From DATJUF01 sp035524095 (GTDB lineage Bacteria > Desulfobacterota > Binatia > Binatales > Binataceae): a stretch of 64,000 nucleotides of DNA. The notes under the pieces are model-generated. The model saw only the letters and a program-made list of their open reading frames with translations. It was not told the origin of the DNA and ran no database searches. Location: positions 20,386 to 84,385 of the forward strand of contig DATKPK010000264.1 of assembly GCA_035524095.1 (NCBI GenBank), in the 5' to 3' direction. Numbering within the stretch: position 1 is the first letter of the stretch; each line of letters opens with the position of its first letter. Below, piece by piece: positions 1 to 8,494 of the stretch. A program made the translations under genes and the position numbers.

Positions 1-547
1 CGACTGACTCATAAGCATGCAGGCGCCTGAGTAGATTCAGTAGCCCCATACCAGTTGAGGGTTCACCCAAGATTATCGCGTTGCGGTAATGAGCCGGGCG
101 GACGAACTGGCGTAACGCGTGATTCTCGAAAAGGCACTTGAGAATCATCGCGAGGGCCGCAGCCGTCAGAAATCCGAGTGTAAATTCACGACTAAGGCCT
201 CGCAGTTTCAATATGAAGATTGCGACCGCGATAAACCCCAGCCACAAGGTGATTGCGCGTAGTAAGTGCCGCCATGAGCGTGCCAGCCACACGTCGTCGT
301 CCCACTTGTAGACGCGCAGATAGCTGGTGGTTACTGCCCACAACAGAAGACTCGCGGAAAGTAAAATCGCGTATGATGAGGGCCAACCGATGATGTCGCC
401 TCGATGGTGTTGTGGCCATATGAAAGCCCCAGACTGCTGCATCCTGGAGGCTGTCTTAGCTGCGAGCCCGAACGCTGCAACGATACAGCAATAGTCGAGT
501 AGCCGCGAAAGAAAGCTGACGACGGGAGTGCGTGAGTCAAATTGCAT
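1..547 (-). CDS. Polyprenyl-phosphate sugar phosphotransferase, N-terminal part (cut by window edge)
   Basis: The minus-strand frame is open from the ATG at 547 to the left edge, about 182 residues. It shows four hydrophobic segments (near residues 17-32, 57-77, 101-118 and 127-143), then a GLSREFTLG stretch and a segment ending in RNAIILGEPSTG that resembles the start of the nucleotide/CoA-binding-like domain. This is the architecture of the N-terminal half of WcaJ/WbaP-type enzymes, which load the first sugar phosphate onto undecaprenyl phosphate in the inner membrane. The catalytic C-terminal half would lie outside the window. It is the last visible gene of the exopolysaccharide locus, 120 bp after the GT9 gene. 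The family call rests on topology and neighbours, so the sugar specificity is unknown. Confidence 0.7.
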   Translation of the reverse strand, partial: MQFDSRTPVVSFLSRLLDYCCIVAAFGLAAKTASRMQQSGAFIWPQHHRGDIIGWPSSYAILLSASLLLWAVTTSYLRVYKWDDDVWLARSWRHLLRAITLWLGFIAVAIFILKLRGLSREFTLGFLTAAALAMILKCLFENHALRQFVRPAHYRNAIILGEPSTGMGLLNLLRRLHAYESV

Positions 548-667
548 CTTGGGTCTCGCCGCTTGCTAAATAATTGATCGAAACCGCCCCTAAACTCGGC
601 ATTAGAGGACGATTGTGCCGACAATTTGCTAAAAAATAGCGATCCGGATTGCTCAAAAAAGGCGAAC

Positions 668-1780
668 TTAGCAGTTCAAGAATCGCGCGCAGGCCTCGCG
701 AACCATTCGATATGGAATGGCCTCCATGCATCGGCGGGGTTTGTGGCGATATTCGAAACCGAGATCCAGAAAGCCGCAACCCCGGCACGGTGACTCTATG
801 GCGAGCGCTCGCGGACCAATTGGACCCCAGCGGCGTACCGAGGTCGGCCCGTGCAAGGCAACGACAGGCGCACCAAGCGCGGCAGCGAGATGCATGATAC
901 CGGTATTGACTGAGACGACTAGACTTGCGTGCTCGAGCAATGAAGCAGTTGCATCGAGAGGTAAGCCGGCCGCGTTCTTAAAGCGTGAGCGAAGCGGCGA
1001 CTTTATCATTGCGAGGAGGGTTTCGTTGGCACTGAATTGGCCAGGAGCTCCGGTCAAGATGATCCGATCGCATTCCGTGATGAGCTCGCTTGCGAGTCGG
1101 GCCCAGCGTTCGAGCGGCCATTCCTTGAGTTCAGCCCGCATCCCGCCTGGCCACAAGTGGAAGACGATCAATTTTTCGGTTTGTCGCGGAGCAGATTCAG
1201 ACCGACAGTTGACTAAAGGCAGGTGCCAGGCTTCGAGCCCAATTGCGCGCACAAGATTTCGATGATTGTCTAATTCGTGTACGTCACTACGATGTTCTAC
1301 GCCAGCGTCGTAAGCGTAGTGGCGATGTTGTTTCGCCGTGCGAAAGCCGACCGTGAAATTGGCGCCGGCAAGTGCACACAGCACCGCGTTGATCCTCGGC
1401 CAGGGACCAAAATCCAAAAGTAGATCTAAACGGTATCTGCGTAACTGTTGGATGGACGCGGCGAGATTGCCTAGCGAAAGAGTGATTTTGCCGTCGAGAC
1501 CTGTTAGTAGCCCGGTTGCCTCGGCATTTCCTTTGGCTGAGAAAGCGATCAGCTGAGCCTCTGGATAAGCTGATCGCAGATCAGCGATCGCAGCACCCAT
1601 CAAGATCGTGTCACCAATCGCCGCGGTGTTGAGTACACCGATAGTCCGGACTGCTGAAGGCACTGATCGGCGACGCCGTCCGGCACCCAGGGCCAGCAAA
1701 AGCGGAATCCCCGCATACCGGTCCAGCGCATGCAGATGACGGTTGCCGCGTCCGGAAATATTTCGGGTCAGCCCGCGCAA
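668..1780 (-). CDS. Glycosyltransferase family 9 (heptosyltransferase-like)
   Basis: A 370-residue protein with the ADP-heptose:LPS heptosyltransferase fold. The N-terminal Rossmann segment TIGVLNTAAIGDTILMGA lies near residues 46-63. The C-terminal donor-site region VSVNTGIMHLAAALGAPVVA, followed by LHGPT, lies near 286-310. A Cys-containing tail (CRGCGF ... RRCMEAI) is typical of GT9 proteins. The start used is a TTG at 1780; there is no obvious strong ribosome site. It lies 49 bp after the GT2 gene in the same direction and presumably adds a sugar to the lipid-linked repeat unit or LPS core. A short hairpin overlapping its stop codon followed by six T could end some transcripts. The exact donor cannot be read from sequence. 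Confidence 0.85.
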   Translation of the reverse strand: MRGLTRNISGRGNRHLHALDRYAGIPLLLALGAGRRRRSVPSAVRTIGVLNTAAIGDTILMGAAIADLRSAYPEAQLIAFSAKGNAEATGLLTGLDGKITLSLGNLAASIQQLRRYRLDLLLDFGPWPRINAVLCALAGANFTVGFRTAKQHRHYAYDAGVEHRSDVHELDNHRNLVRAIGLEAWHLPLVNCRSESAPRQTEKLIVFHLWPGGMRAELKEWPLERWARLASELITECDRIILTGAPGQFSANETLLAMIKSPLRSRFKNAAGLPLDATASLLEHASLVVSVNTGIMHLAAALGAPVVALHGPTSVRRWGPIGPRALAIESPCRGCGFLDLGFEYRHKPRRCMEAIPYRMVREACARFLNC

Positions 1781-1829
1781 CGAGTCAACGCGAAAATCTA
1801 ATTCTCAAAATGTTATCGAGTGTCCGCTG

Positions 1830-2867
1830 TTAGAGAGTGAGCGCCGCTGTTACAGAGCGGATATCGTGCTTGTGCAAATAAAACTGGATTGGCGACCTAA
1901 TTGCCCGGACTAACGAATGAAGCGAACGGTAGGCGCCTCGCAAGGTCTCACCCAACACTGAGTCAGCGGTCATCAGCGTTAATAGCAGAGGTGCCCTCGA
2001 CAACGCGAAAGATTCCTTCAAGCAGGCGGCGGCAGCGAGCGCCTGGGTGTTCTGCGATGCAGCGGCGGCATCGATCGCATTTTTGAGAATCTTACGGCCT
2101 ATCCAGGCGCGGGCACTTGCAAACGCTTCGCGTGCTTCGCTGTCTATCCACGGCGCGAACTCGTATCGGTCGAGAATACGCAGCCAATGACTCGCATGGA
2201 TGGCAGGGGAATACAGTTGTTTGCTGAGATGATCATGCCCGAGCGTCAAGATAGCGTAAGGCACAGGACAAACTATCATGCCGCAGTTCACGGCATAGCG
2301 GCAGATGAAGTCGAGGTCGATGCCGTGCTCAAAGCTAACATCGATGCTGCCAACGCGGCTAAGCGCGGACTGACGAAACAAAATCGCATTCCAATCAGGA
2401 AAATCGCGGCGGAGAATCTCCATGAAGCCCAGCGGCGCAGGGTAGAAGCGTTCAGGCCAGCGAACGACTGGTGTTGCGATGAAACTCTGGCCAAAGCGCA
2501 CTGTTGCTCCCGCGAAAAGGCCTGCCGCTGGGTGCGATTCAAGAGCATGTGTCGCGGTTTCGAAAAACCCCGGCAAAAGTGCATCATCATCACTTAGAAG
2601 ATTAAAATAAGGGGTGCTTACTCTGTCGATTCCGTATTTGAAGTTGTTCCAGGCTCCAATGTTACTCGAATGGCAATAGTAGCCAACCCGAGAGTCTTCC
2701 CGAGCAAACTCCGCGACCACCGCGGAGGTGTCATCGCCTGAACCATTGTCGTAGACGCAAATTTGAAAAGCGTCATAATTCTGCGCCAGAACCGAACGTA
2801 TTGCTCGTTTTAGCAGGCGTGGGCGTCTGAAGGTTGGAATAATTGTGGTGATTTCGGGCGCCATCAC
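1830..2867 (-). CDS. Glycosyltransferase family 2
   Basis: 345 residues. The GT-A fold start EITTIIPTFRRPRLLKRAI (residues 5-23) is followed by VYDNGSGDDT near 38-47 and an NLLSDDD motif near 89-95, which is the metal/nucleotide-sugar-binding Asp cluster of GT2 enzymes. There are no clear transmembrane segments, so it should act at the cytoplasmic face of the membrane. GTG at 2867 is directly followed by ATG at 2864; either could start translation. It sits 28 bp after the acetyltransferase gene. The role is inferred as adding one sugar of the exopolysaccharide repeat unit; linkage and donor are unknown. Confidence 0.88.
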   Translation of the reverse strand: MMAPEITTIIPTFRRPRLLKRAIRSVLAQNYDAFQICVYDNGSGDDTSAVVAEFAREDSRVGYYCHSSNIGAWNNFKYGIDRVSTPYFNLLSDDDALLPGFFETATHALESHPAAGLFAGATVRFGQSFIATPVVRWPERFYPAPLGFMEILRRDFPDWNAILFRQSALSRVGSIDVSFEHGIDLDFICRYAVNCGMIVCPVPYAILTLGHDHLSKQLYSPAIHASHWLRILDRYEFAPWIDSEAREAFASARAWIGRKILKNAIDAAAASQNTQALAAAACLKESFALSRAPLLLTLMTADSVLGETLRGAYRSLHSLVRAIRSPIQFYLHKHDIRSVTAALTL

Positions 2868-2895
2868 GATGTCAAGGCGATGCTGCCGGAGTTGG

Positions 2896-3621
2896 CTAGC
2901 TTACCGCACGACCATTAGCCGCAATCCTTGAATGAGAATTCGAGCCTTCCGAATGACATTGCTGGATGAAGCGCATCGCGTCGTGGAACATCCGCCAATT
3001 CTCCATTAGCCAATTCTCGTCGCGGTCCCACCACTTGAATTCCAGTAACTGCTCTACTGTCTCGGGTGGAAAGCGGTAACGTACTATTCGCGCCGGTACC
3101 CCAGCGACGATTGCATAGGGCGGTACATCCTTGGTCACAATCGCACCGGAGGCTATAATCGCCCCGTCGCCGACTGTGATCCCGTCGCGAATCGCCGCAC
3201 GCAGCCCGATCCAGACATCGTTGCCAATCGCGGTATCAGCGTATTCTTCTCTACAATCGCGGTCGGCTAAGTTCCAGTGCTGGTCCGGCTTACGAAGATA
3301 AAAGATTGGATGGGTCGAAACAAAAGGCTCCAGCGGATGGCTCCCTAGGCCGATGTAAACTTCAGAAGCGATCGAACAAAATTTGCCAATCGCAGCGGCG
3401 CTGACGTTGCAACTACGCCCGAGATAAGAATAGTCGCCTATCTGTGCCTTGCGCAGACATACACCAGGTCCGAGCATCACAGCTTTACCAAGTGTCGTAT
3501 CGTCAGAGATAGAGCATCGCCGAGAAAGGGTACAATGAACACCACGAACGACATTGCGATGGCGCAAAGATCGGATCAGAAGCCCAACGTATGCGCGCGT
3601 GTTGTTAAACAAAGATTCCAT
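2896..3621 (-). CDS. Hexapeptide-repeat acetyltransferase (CatB/LbH family)
   Basis: 241 residues with many isoleucine-patch hexapeptide turns, for example AIGNDVWIGLRAAIRDG and VGDGAIIASGAIVTKDVPPY near residues 130-175, ending in the usual AGVPARIVRYRF closure. An active-site-like His occurs in GSHPLEPF near residue 95. This left-handed beta-helix fold transfers acetyl groups from acetyl-CoA to sugars or antibiotics. Inside this locus, O-acetylation of a polysaccharide residue is the likeliest role. The C-terminal WW-containing helix (FKWWDRDENWL) is common in CatB-like members. It starts at ATG 3621, 43 bp after the flippase gene. Confidence 0.87.
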   Translation of the reverse strand: MESLFNNTRAYVGLLIRSLRHRNVVRGVHCTLSRRCSISDDTTLGKAVMLGPGVCLRKAQIGDYSYLGRSCNVSAAAIGKFCSIASEVYIGLGSHPLEPFVSTHPIFYLRKPDQHWNLADRDCREEYADTAIGNDVWIGLRAAIRDGITVGDGAIIASGAIVTKDVPPYAIVAGVPARIVRYRFPPETVEQLLEFKWWDRDENWLMENWRMFHDAMRFIQQCHSEGSNSHSRIAANGRAVS

Positions 3622-3664
3622 TAGTGGTAAACCAAAGACAGTAGCCGGATGAGCCGACTCTTGA

Positions 3665-5197
3665 TCACAACGAAAATGCGTGACGTGTGGAGGCCGCCAA
3701 TTCTCGAATTTGCTTTCGTATCAAAGGGATCGACAGTGAGGCAGCGCCGAAAGCGAGCACTCCATTCAAAAGAGCCAGCGATAGAATTCCCATTCGCGTG
3801 GTAACCGTGAAACTAAATCTAGCGACAAGGCAGCTCACGACGACGCAGGCGAACAGCGGAATAGCTAAATCATGGAGATACCAGCGTAGGCATTCTCGGC
3901 TAAGAAAGCGACGATGCATCAGTTGGACCTGAGTCACTAGGTAACTCACGTTGATCAGAAGCCAAACGGCGGCGGCGCCTGAACTTCCAAAGCGCGCCGT
4001 CAATAGCAACAATAGGGGCACGGTAACGAAAGCCGATGCTAAATTCGTCCAGAAGGCGATGGCTGTACAGCCATACGCGAGTTGCAAGGCGTACGGTATA
4101 CTGACAATACAATTAAAGGCCGTGCCAGCCGTCAAAAGCGAAGCTGCCAGCCAAGTATGCGCTGCAGTTTGCTGGCTCCCGGTCCATGCGAAGACGAGCT
4201 GCCTGGCCAGAAAAATAAAAGTCGTCGCAGCAGGTAAAACTAGGATCGAAATAACTTGCGCAGCATGGTGATAAATCTCCGTCAGCCTGGGCGTGTCCTG
4301 GGCCGTGACGTGACGAGCGAAGGCAGGAAAGAGAGCGGTGAAGACCGGTGTGGAAACGAGATAGAGACTCCCCGCGATTTGCCAAGCCAGACTGTAGTAT
4401 CCGAACGCCTCCAATGAGAGTTGCTTGCTGATGACGATCTTATCTAGTTCCGTCAGTACCATTGAGACTATGGTCACCGCAGTGACACCGCCGGCAAAGC
4501 GGCGGATGCTGCGGATAAGGCTGAGCCGAGGGATTGGCTTAGACCCCGCGGGCAAACAATGCCACAGCAAAACTGCAAGAATGACAGTTTGTATGCTGTT
4601 GATTATTAGTTGCCAGGCGAAAAAAGCCCACGTCGTAGGGGACGCCAAAAGGATCACGACAGCGGCGCCTAAGTTCCGGGTCGCGGTAAAAAATAGCGAT
4701 ATCCACGAGAGCAATACCTGGCGTTCGAGGCCACTGAGGCCTCCTCCGTAAAAGCTCATCGGCCATCGAGAGAAAATCAAAAAGCCAATCAAGACTACAA
4801 CCGAGCGCAAACTGCTCTCCGCAACCGTATTACTGTGAAGCCAGCTCCTAGCAAGAACGGGTGCGGCTAGCACAATCACTCCGGCCAATATTGCTCCGAT
4901 GCTCCAATAGCCGAGCTCTAATGTACGGACTAGATCGCGAATATGATCGGCGTTTCCGGCTTTGCGCGACGAAGCTGCCATTTCGCGAGTTATAGTTGAA
5001 CTGAGACCAAAGTCTAGAAGATTGGCGAAGGTCTCCAGCAACGCCCAGACACCGATTAGACCATAGCCGCTCACGCCGAGAACCCGCAGAAAGATCGGTA
5101 CACAAGCAAGATTAACTAGGCCTGATAGAATTCTCGATATAAGGTTGGCGGAAAGATTCCGCCGGACTGAAGTAATTCCGAAAGTTGAAAACCGCAT
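3665..5197 (-). CDS. Oligosaccharide flippase (Wzx-like, MOP superfamily)
   Basis: 510 residues, almost entirely hydrophobic with about 12-14 predicted membrane helices. It begins with the typical RNLSANLISRILSGLVNLAC and a GYGLIGVWALLE segment, the usual first-helix pattern of polysaccharide exporters. Such proteins flip undecaprenyl-linked repeat units across the inner membrane. Together with the Wzc-type kinase and Wza-type export protein it indicates a Wzx/Wzy-type pathway, although no Wzy polymerase is visible in this window; it may lie left of the edge. The gene starts at ATG 5197, about 80 bp after the cytidylyltransferase gene. Confidence 0.9.
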   Translation of the reverse strand: MRFSTFGITSVRRNLSANLISRILSGLVNLACVPIFLRVLGVSGYGLIGVWALLETFANLLDFGLSSTITREMAASSRKAGNADHIRDLVRTLELGYWSIGAILAGVIVLAAPVLARSWLHSNTVAESSLRSVVVLIGFLIFSRWPMSFYGGGLSGLERQVLLSWISLFFTATRNLGAAVVILLASPTTWAFFAWQLIINSIQTVILAVLLWHCLPAGSKPIPRLSLIRSIRRFAGGVTAVTIVSMVLTELDKIVISKQLSLEAFGYYSLAWQIAGSLYLVSTPVFTALFPAFARHVTAQDTPRLTEIYHHAAQVISILVLPAATTFIFLARQLVFAWTGSQQTAAHTWLAASLLTAGTAFNCIVSIPYALQLAYGCTAIAFWTNLASAFVTVPLLLLLTARFGSSGAAAVWLLINVSYLVTQVQLMHRRFLSRECLRWYLHDLAIPLFACVVVSCLVARFSFTVTTRMGILSLALLNGVLAFGAASLSIPLIRKQIRELAASTRHAFSL

Positions 5198-5276
5198 AGC
5201 GATCAGACCAGGGACGTGAGCATCAGTCGGCGACGCTTCGTGAAACGTGCGAACATGGTGGTTCTGGCCGGCGATA

Positions 5277-6056
5277 CTATTGCTTCAGCCAGAAGGCCCA
5301 TGGCGCGCTGCCCGTCGCCCAAAGGTCGTTTAGTAGCTTCATTTCGCGATAGGTATCCATGCACTGCCAAAAGCCTTGATGCTGATAGACAGCCAATTCG
5401 TTGCGCTCGGTCAGACGCATCAAAAGATCGGCCTCGAGATTATCGTCGTCTCCATCGATTAGTTCGAGCGCTCCAGGTTCGAAAATAAAGAAGCCGCCAT
5501 TGATCCAACCGTCGGCAACCTGCGGCTTTTCGCGAAACAGTTTGACCAAGCCATTCTCGATTGAGAGCTCGCCGAAACGCGACGATGGATGAACTCCGGT
5601 TACGGTTGCCAATTTATTTTGAAGGCTATGAAAGGCCAAAAGCTGGTCTAGATTAATATCAGCGACGCCGTCGCCGTACGTCACCATAAATGGTTGGTTA
5701 TCGAGGTACTTCGCGATGCGCCGGATTCGCCCTCCAGTGTTAGTCAGTTCACCGGTTTCGGCCAAGGTCACGCGCCAACCGCATTCCTCATGTCTATTGA
5801 GTATCTCGAGGCGCCGCTGGCCTAGAGTCACGGTGAAATCGCTATTGTTCATTTCATAATTAAAAAAGTAATCGCGGATCGTGTCTCCTTTGTAACCGAG
5901 GCAAACGACAAAATCGGTGTGACCATGAGCTGCGAAAATCTTCATTATGTGCCAGATTATTGGCCGGCCACCGATGTCAACCATCGGTTTTGGTCGATAA
6001 TCAGTCTCTTCTCGCAATCTGGTGCCCAGTCCTCCGGCCAGTATTACTACTTTCAC
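5277..6056 (-). CDS. rfbF: Glucose-1-phosphate cytidylyltransferase
   Basis: 259 residues. It catalyses CTP plus glucose-1-phosphate to CDP-glucose, the entry to CDP-3,6-dideoxyhexose synthesis. The N-terminus KVVILAGGLGTRLREET with downstream RPKPMVDIGGRPIIWHIM is the nucleotidyltransferase signature, and the RfbF-specific FVVCLGYKGDTIRDYF, VTYGDGVADINL and GFWQCMDT follow. Two in-frame GTG starts exist (6071 and 6056) because of a local imperfect duplication. The second gives the family's usual N-terminus and has GGAAG about 9 bases upstream, so it is preferred. The next pathway enzyme (CDP-glucose 4,6-dehydratase, rfbG) is not adjacent and not in the window. Cytoplasmic. Confidence 0.93.
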   Translation of the reverse strand: MKVVILAGGLGTRLREETDYRPKPMVDIGGRPIIWHIMKIFAAHGHTDFVVCLGYKGDTIRDYFFNYEMNNSDFTVTLGQRRLEILNRHEECGWRVTLAETGELTNTGGRIRRIAKYLDNQPFMVTYGDGVADINLDQLLAFHSLQNKLATVTGVHPSSRFGELSIENGLVKLFREKPQVADGWINGGFFIFEPGALELIDGDDDNLEADLLMRLTERNELAVYQHQGFWQCMDTYREMKLLNDLWATGSAPWAFWLKQ

Positions 6057-6136
6057 CAGTATTACTTCCACCGCTTGTGATTGGATGTGACGCTTTTGCC
6101 TAAGAACGATAAGAACTTAGTTCGAATAAAAAGCTA

Positions 6137-8458
6137 TTACGAGTAGGTCTTTGGGTTTCGTTCAGTATAGTAGTTAGAATAACGATAGTAGCGTTTGTGG
6201 CTCCTATGCTGCGGACGGTTGAAGTCGACCCGATTGAAGACGAAACCGAGTACGCGCGCACCGGCATGAATTAGGCGCCCATACGATTCAACGACAGCTT
6301 GGCGAGGAGTATCTTGCCCAATTACAAGAACGACGCCATCGACCATCGTGGATAGCGCGGTAGTGTCACTAGCACTCATTACTGGGGCCGAATCGACTAG
6401 GACGCAATCATGCTGGCGGCTCAGATCCTCTAGTAGAGCGCGCATGTGAGACGACACCAGCAATGCCGAAGGATTCGGTGTGGATGAACCGGCAGAAAGC
6501 AAGGAGAGATTGGTGACCGGAGAAATGACTCCTTCACCTAGCGTGATCTGACCCGCGAGCACATCAGTAAGGCCGGCCGTCGAACGGATGGAAAAGAGCT
6601 GATGACATCGGGGACGGCGTAGGTCGGCGTCGACGAGAACCGTGCGTGCACCCATCTGTGCTGAAATCAATGCTGTGTTGGAAACGGTCAGAGTTTTGCC
6701 CTCTTGAGGGATCGAGCTGGTGAAGAGTATCGACCGAGGAGAGCCGCCAGCGCGAGAAAAAAGTAAAGCCACTCTGATCATCCGGTAGGGCTCAGTATAG
6801 TTAGCAGAATCAACCGTGTTTAAAGTGATCAATTCCTGAGGCCCGCTGTCATCTGGTTTTCGGCGCGAGTGCCTCTTGGATGGCCTCCCGGGTTTCAACC
6901 TTGAGTAGTCAGGCGCGACCGCAAGGCGAGGCAGATGCAGGACCCGGTCGATTTCTTCAACGTCTTTGAAACGGTGGTCGCTGTTCTCAAGAAAAAAGGC
7001 GAACCCGATTCCAGTGAGGGATGCGATCAACCCAGTGATTGATATAGTCTTGAAGACCTTAGGATCAGATGGAGCGCGAGGCGCGATCGCGGGCGTAACG
7101 ACAGTCTCATTAGATACGGGAGCCTGCTCAGCCACGCCCATCTCCTGCATGCGCTTAAGAACGTCCTCGTATAGCTTGCGATTGGTTTCTGCCTCGCGCT
7201 CGAGCACAGCATCCTGGAGCGCCGCGTCATTTTGCTCTAGGTCGCGTTCCTTTTCCTCGTCAACGGCTTGGCGCAACGCGTGTTCACGGCTAAGAGATTC
7301 CTGATATTCGCGGTCGATGCCTTTCGTGACATTAGCGATTTCTCCGTTGAGCCGTGCTCGCGATTCGTTTAGCTGGGCTTTGAGTTTCGCCATATCCGGC
7401 CACTGATCAGTAAAGTGGCTAGCCATCGCCGCATATTGGGCTGCCAGCTCATCGGTTTGCGGCTTTAGGGCCTCAATCATTGGGTTGCTGATCACTGGAG
7501 GCAAGGAATCATAGTCACCGCCGTGAATGAGTTGCATTTCGGCTTCGAGCCTGATGCGGTTGGTTTCCGCGTCCGTCAACGCAGTGGAGAGCGCCGCCAT
7601 GCGGGTTTCGGCGATCTGCTCTTTGTCGTCACTTGTGAAGTATATGATGCCTTTGGCGTGACGATAGCTGTTCAGCGCGGCTTCAGAGGCTTCTACTTGT
7701 TGCTTGATCTCTACGAGTTGATTGCGGAGAAATAGCTGCGCACGTGCGCTAGCCTGATGACGTAGGTCCAGGCCCCAGTCGATATAGCAGTGGGTGTGTG
7801 CGTTAGCGATTCGAGCGGCTAGCGTTGGGTCGGTAGTAGTAAACGAGACGGTTACCAATTGTGTCCCCAGGACCGGTGTAACGGAAAGCATCTTAAGGTA
7901 GTGCGTTATAGCGTCAGAACTGGCGCCGAGGTCGGCAGTATCCGGAAGAGAAGCTGCAAAGTTGGGGTGAAAGATGCTTAGTAATCGTCCTGGCCATTGA
8001 CGAACAAGCTGCACAAGCTCAAAGTTTCCTTTTGGTCCAAGCAAAGGGATGCGATCAAGAGCCAGACTGCGGATGACTTTAGCTGCGAGTGCTGGACTCT
8101 GCAGCAGATTCTCTTGGGTCTTGTAAAAATCGTGCTCATCGCTGTTTGGCGTCGTCGCGACCAACTGTGTGACGTCGAGTATCTGTGGAATTGAGGGTTG
8201 AATCAGTAACGTCGCTGTCGCCGTATAGCGCGGCGTCTGCACTAGAATAACTATTAGGGCTACGATCAAAGCGCCGGCGACAGTACCGAGCAATAGTACG
8301 AGCCGCTTGCGGAGGGTCAGCCAGCATTCCCAAAGACCCAGGCCATGCTGCTCGTTGAATTCCTGTCGATAAAGTTCTGCGTGTGGCCGGTCTTGCGAAG
8401 ACGGGGGAATGATCGGAGCGACTGGCAAACCATCTGGCTCGGACATTGGGAGGTTCAC
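6137..8458 (-). CDS. Polysaccharide co-polymerase with bacterial tyrosine kinase (Wzc/GumC-like)
   Basis: 773 residues. Domain order: an N-terminal Wzz-type segment with a membrane helix near residues 50-75, a long coiled-coil periplasmic region (about 230-440), a second membrane helix near 468-488, then a BY-kinase domain. The kinase has Walker A (SSIPQEGKT, ending near 589), Walker A' (VDADLRRPR near 605) and Walker B (CVLVDSAPV near 685). The C-terminus ends in a tyrosine cluster (KRYYRYSNYYTERN), the usual autophosphorylation tail. It controls chain length and assembly of the exopolysaccharide together with the export protein encoded 36 bp upstream. Start GTG 8458; an ATG four codons later is possible. 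Confidence 0.93.
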   Translation of the reverse strand: MNLPMSEPDGLPVAPIIPPSSQDRPHAELYRQEFNEQHGLGLWECWLTLRKRLVLLLGTVAGALIVALIVILVQTPRYTATATLLIQPSIPQILDVTQLVATTPNSDEHDFYKTQENLLQSPALAAKVIRSLALDRIPLLGPKGNFELVQLVRQWPGRLLSIFHPNFAASLPDTADLGASSDAITHYLKMLSVTPVLGTQLVTVSFTTTDPTLAARIANAHTHCYIDWGLDLRHQASARAQLFLRNQLVEIKQQVEASEAALNSYRHAKGIIYFTSDDKEQIAETRMAALSTALTDAETNRIRLEAEMQLIHGGDYDSLPPVISNPMIEALKPQTDELAAQYAAMASHFTDQWPDMAKLKAQLNESRARLNGEIANVTKGIDREYQESLSREHALRQAVDEEKERDLEQNDAALQDAVLEREAETNRKLYEDVLKRMQEMGVAEQAPVSNETVVTPAIAPRAPSDPKVFKTISITGLIASLTGIGFAFFLENSDHRFKDVEEIDRVLHLPRLAVAPDYSRLKPGRPSKRHSRRKPDDSGPQELITLNTVDSANYTEPYRMIRVALLFSRAGGSPRSILFTSSIPQEGKTLTVSNTALISAQMGARTVLVDADLRRPRCHQLFSIRSTAGLTDVLAGQITLGEGVISPVTNLSLLSAGSSTPNPSALLVSSHMRALLEDLSRQHDCVLVDSAPVMSASDTTALSTMVDGVVLVIGQDTPRQAVVESYGRLIHAGARVLGFVFNRVDFNRPQHRSHKRYYRYSNYYTERNPKTYS

Positions 8459-8494
8459 TTGTTGTAGAAGCAGACGCCGTGGAGTGGCTCGCCC

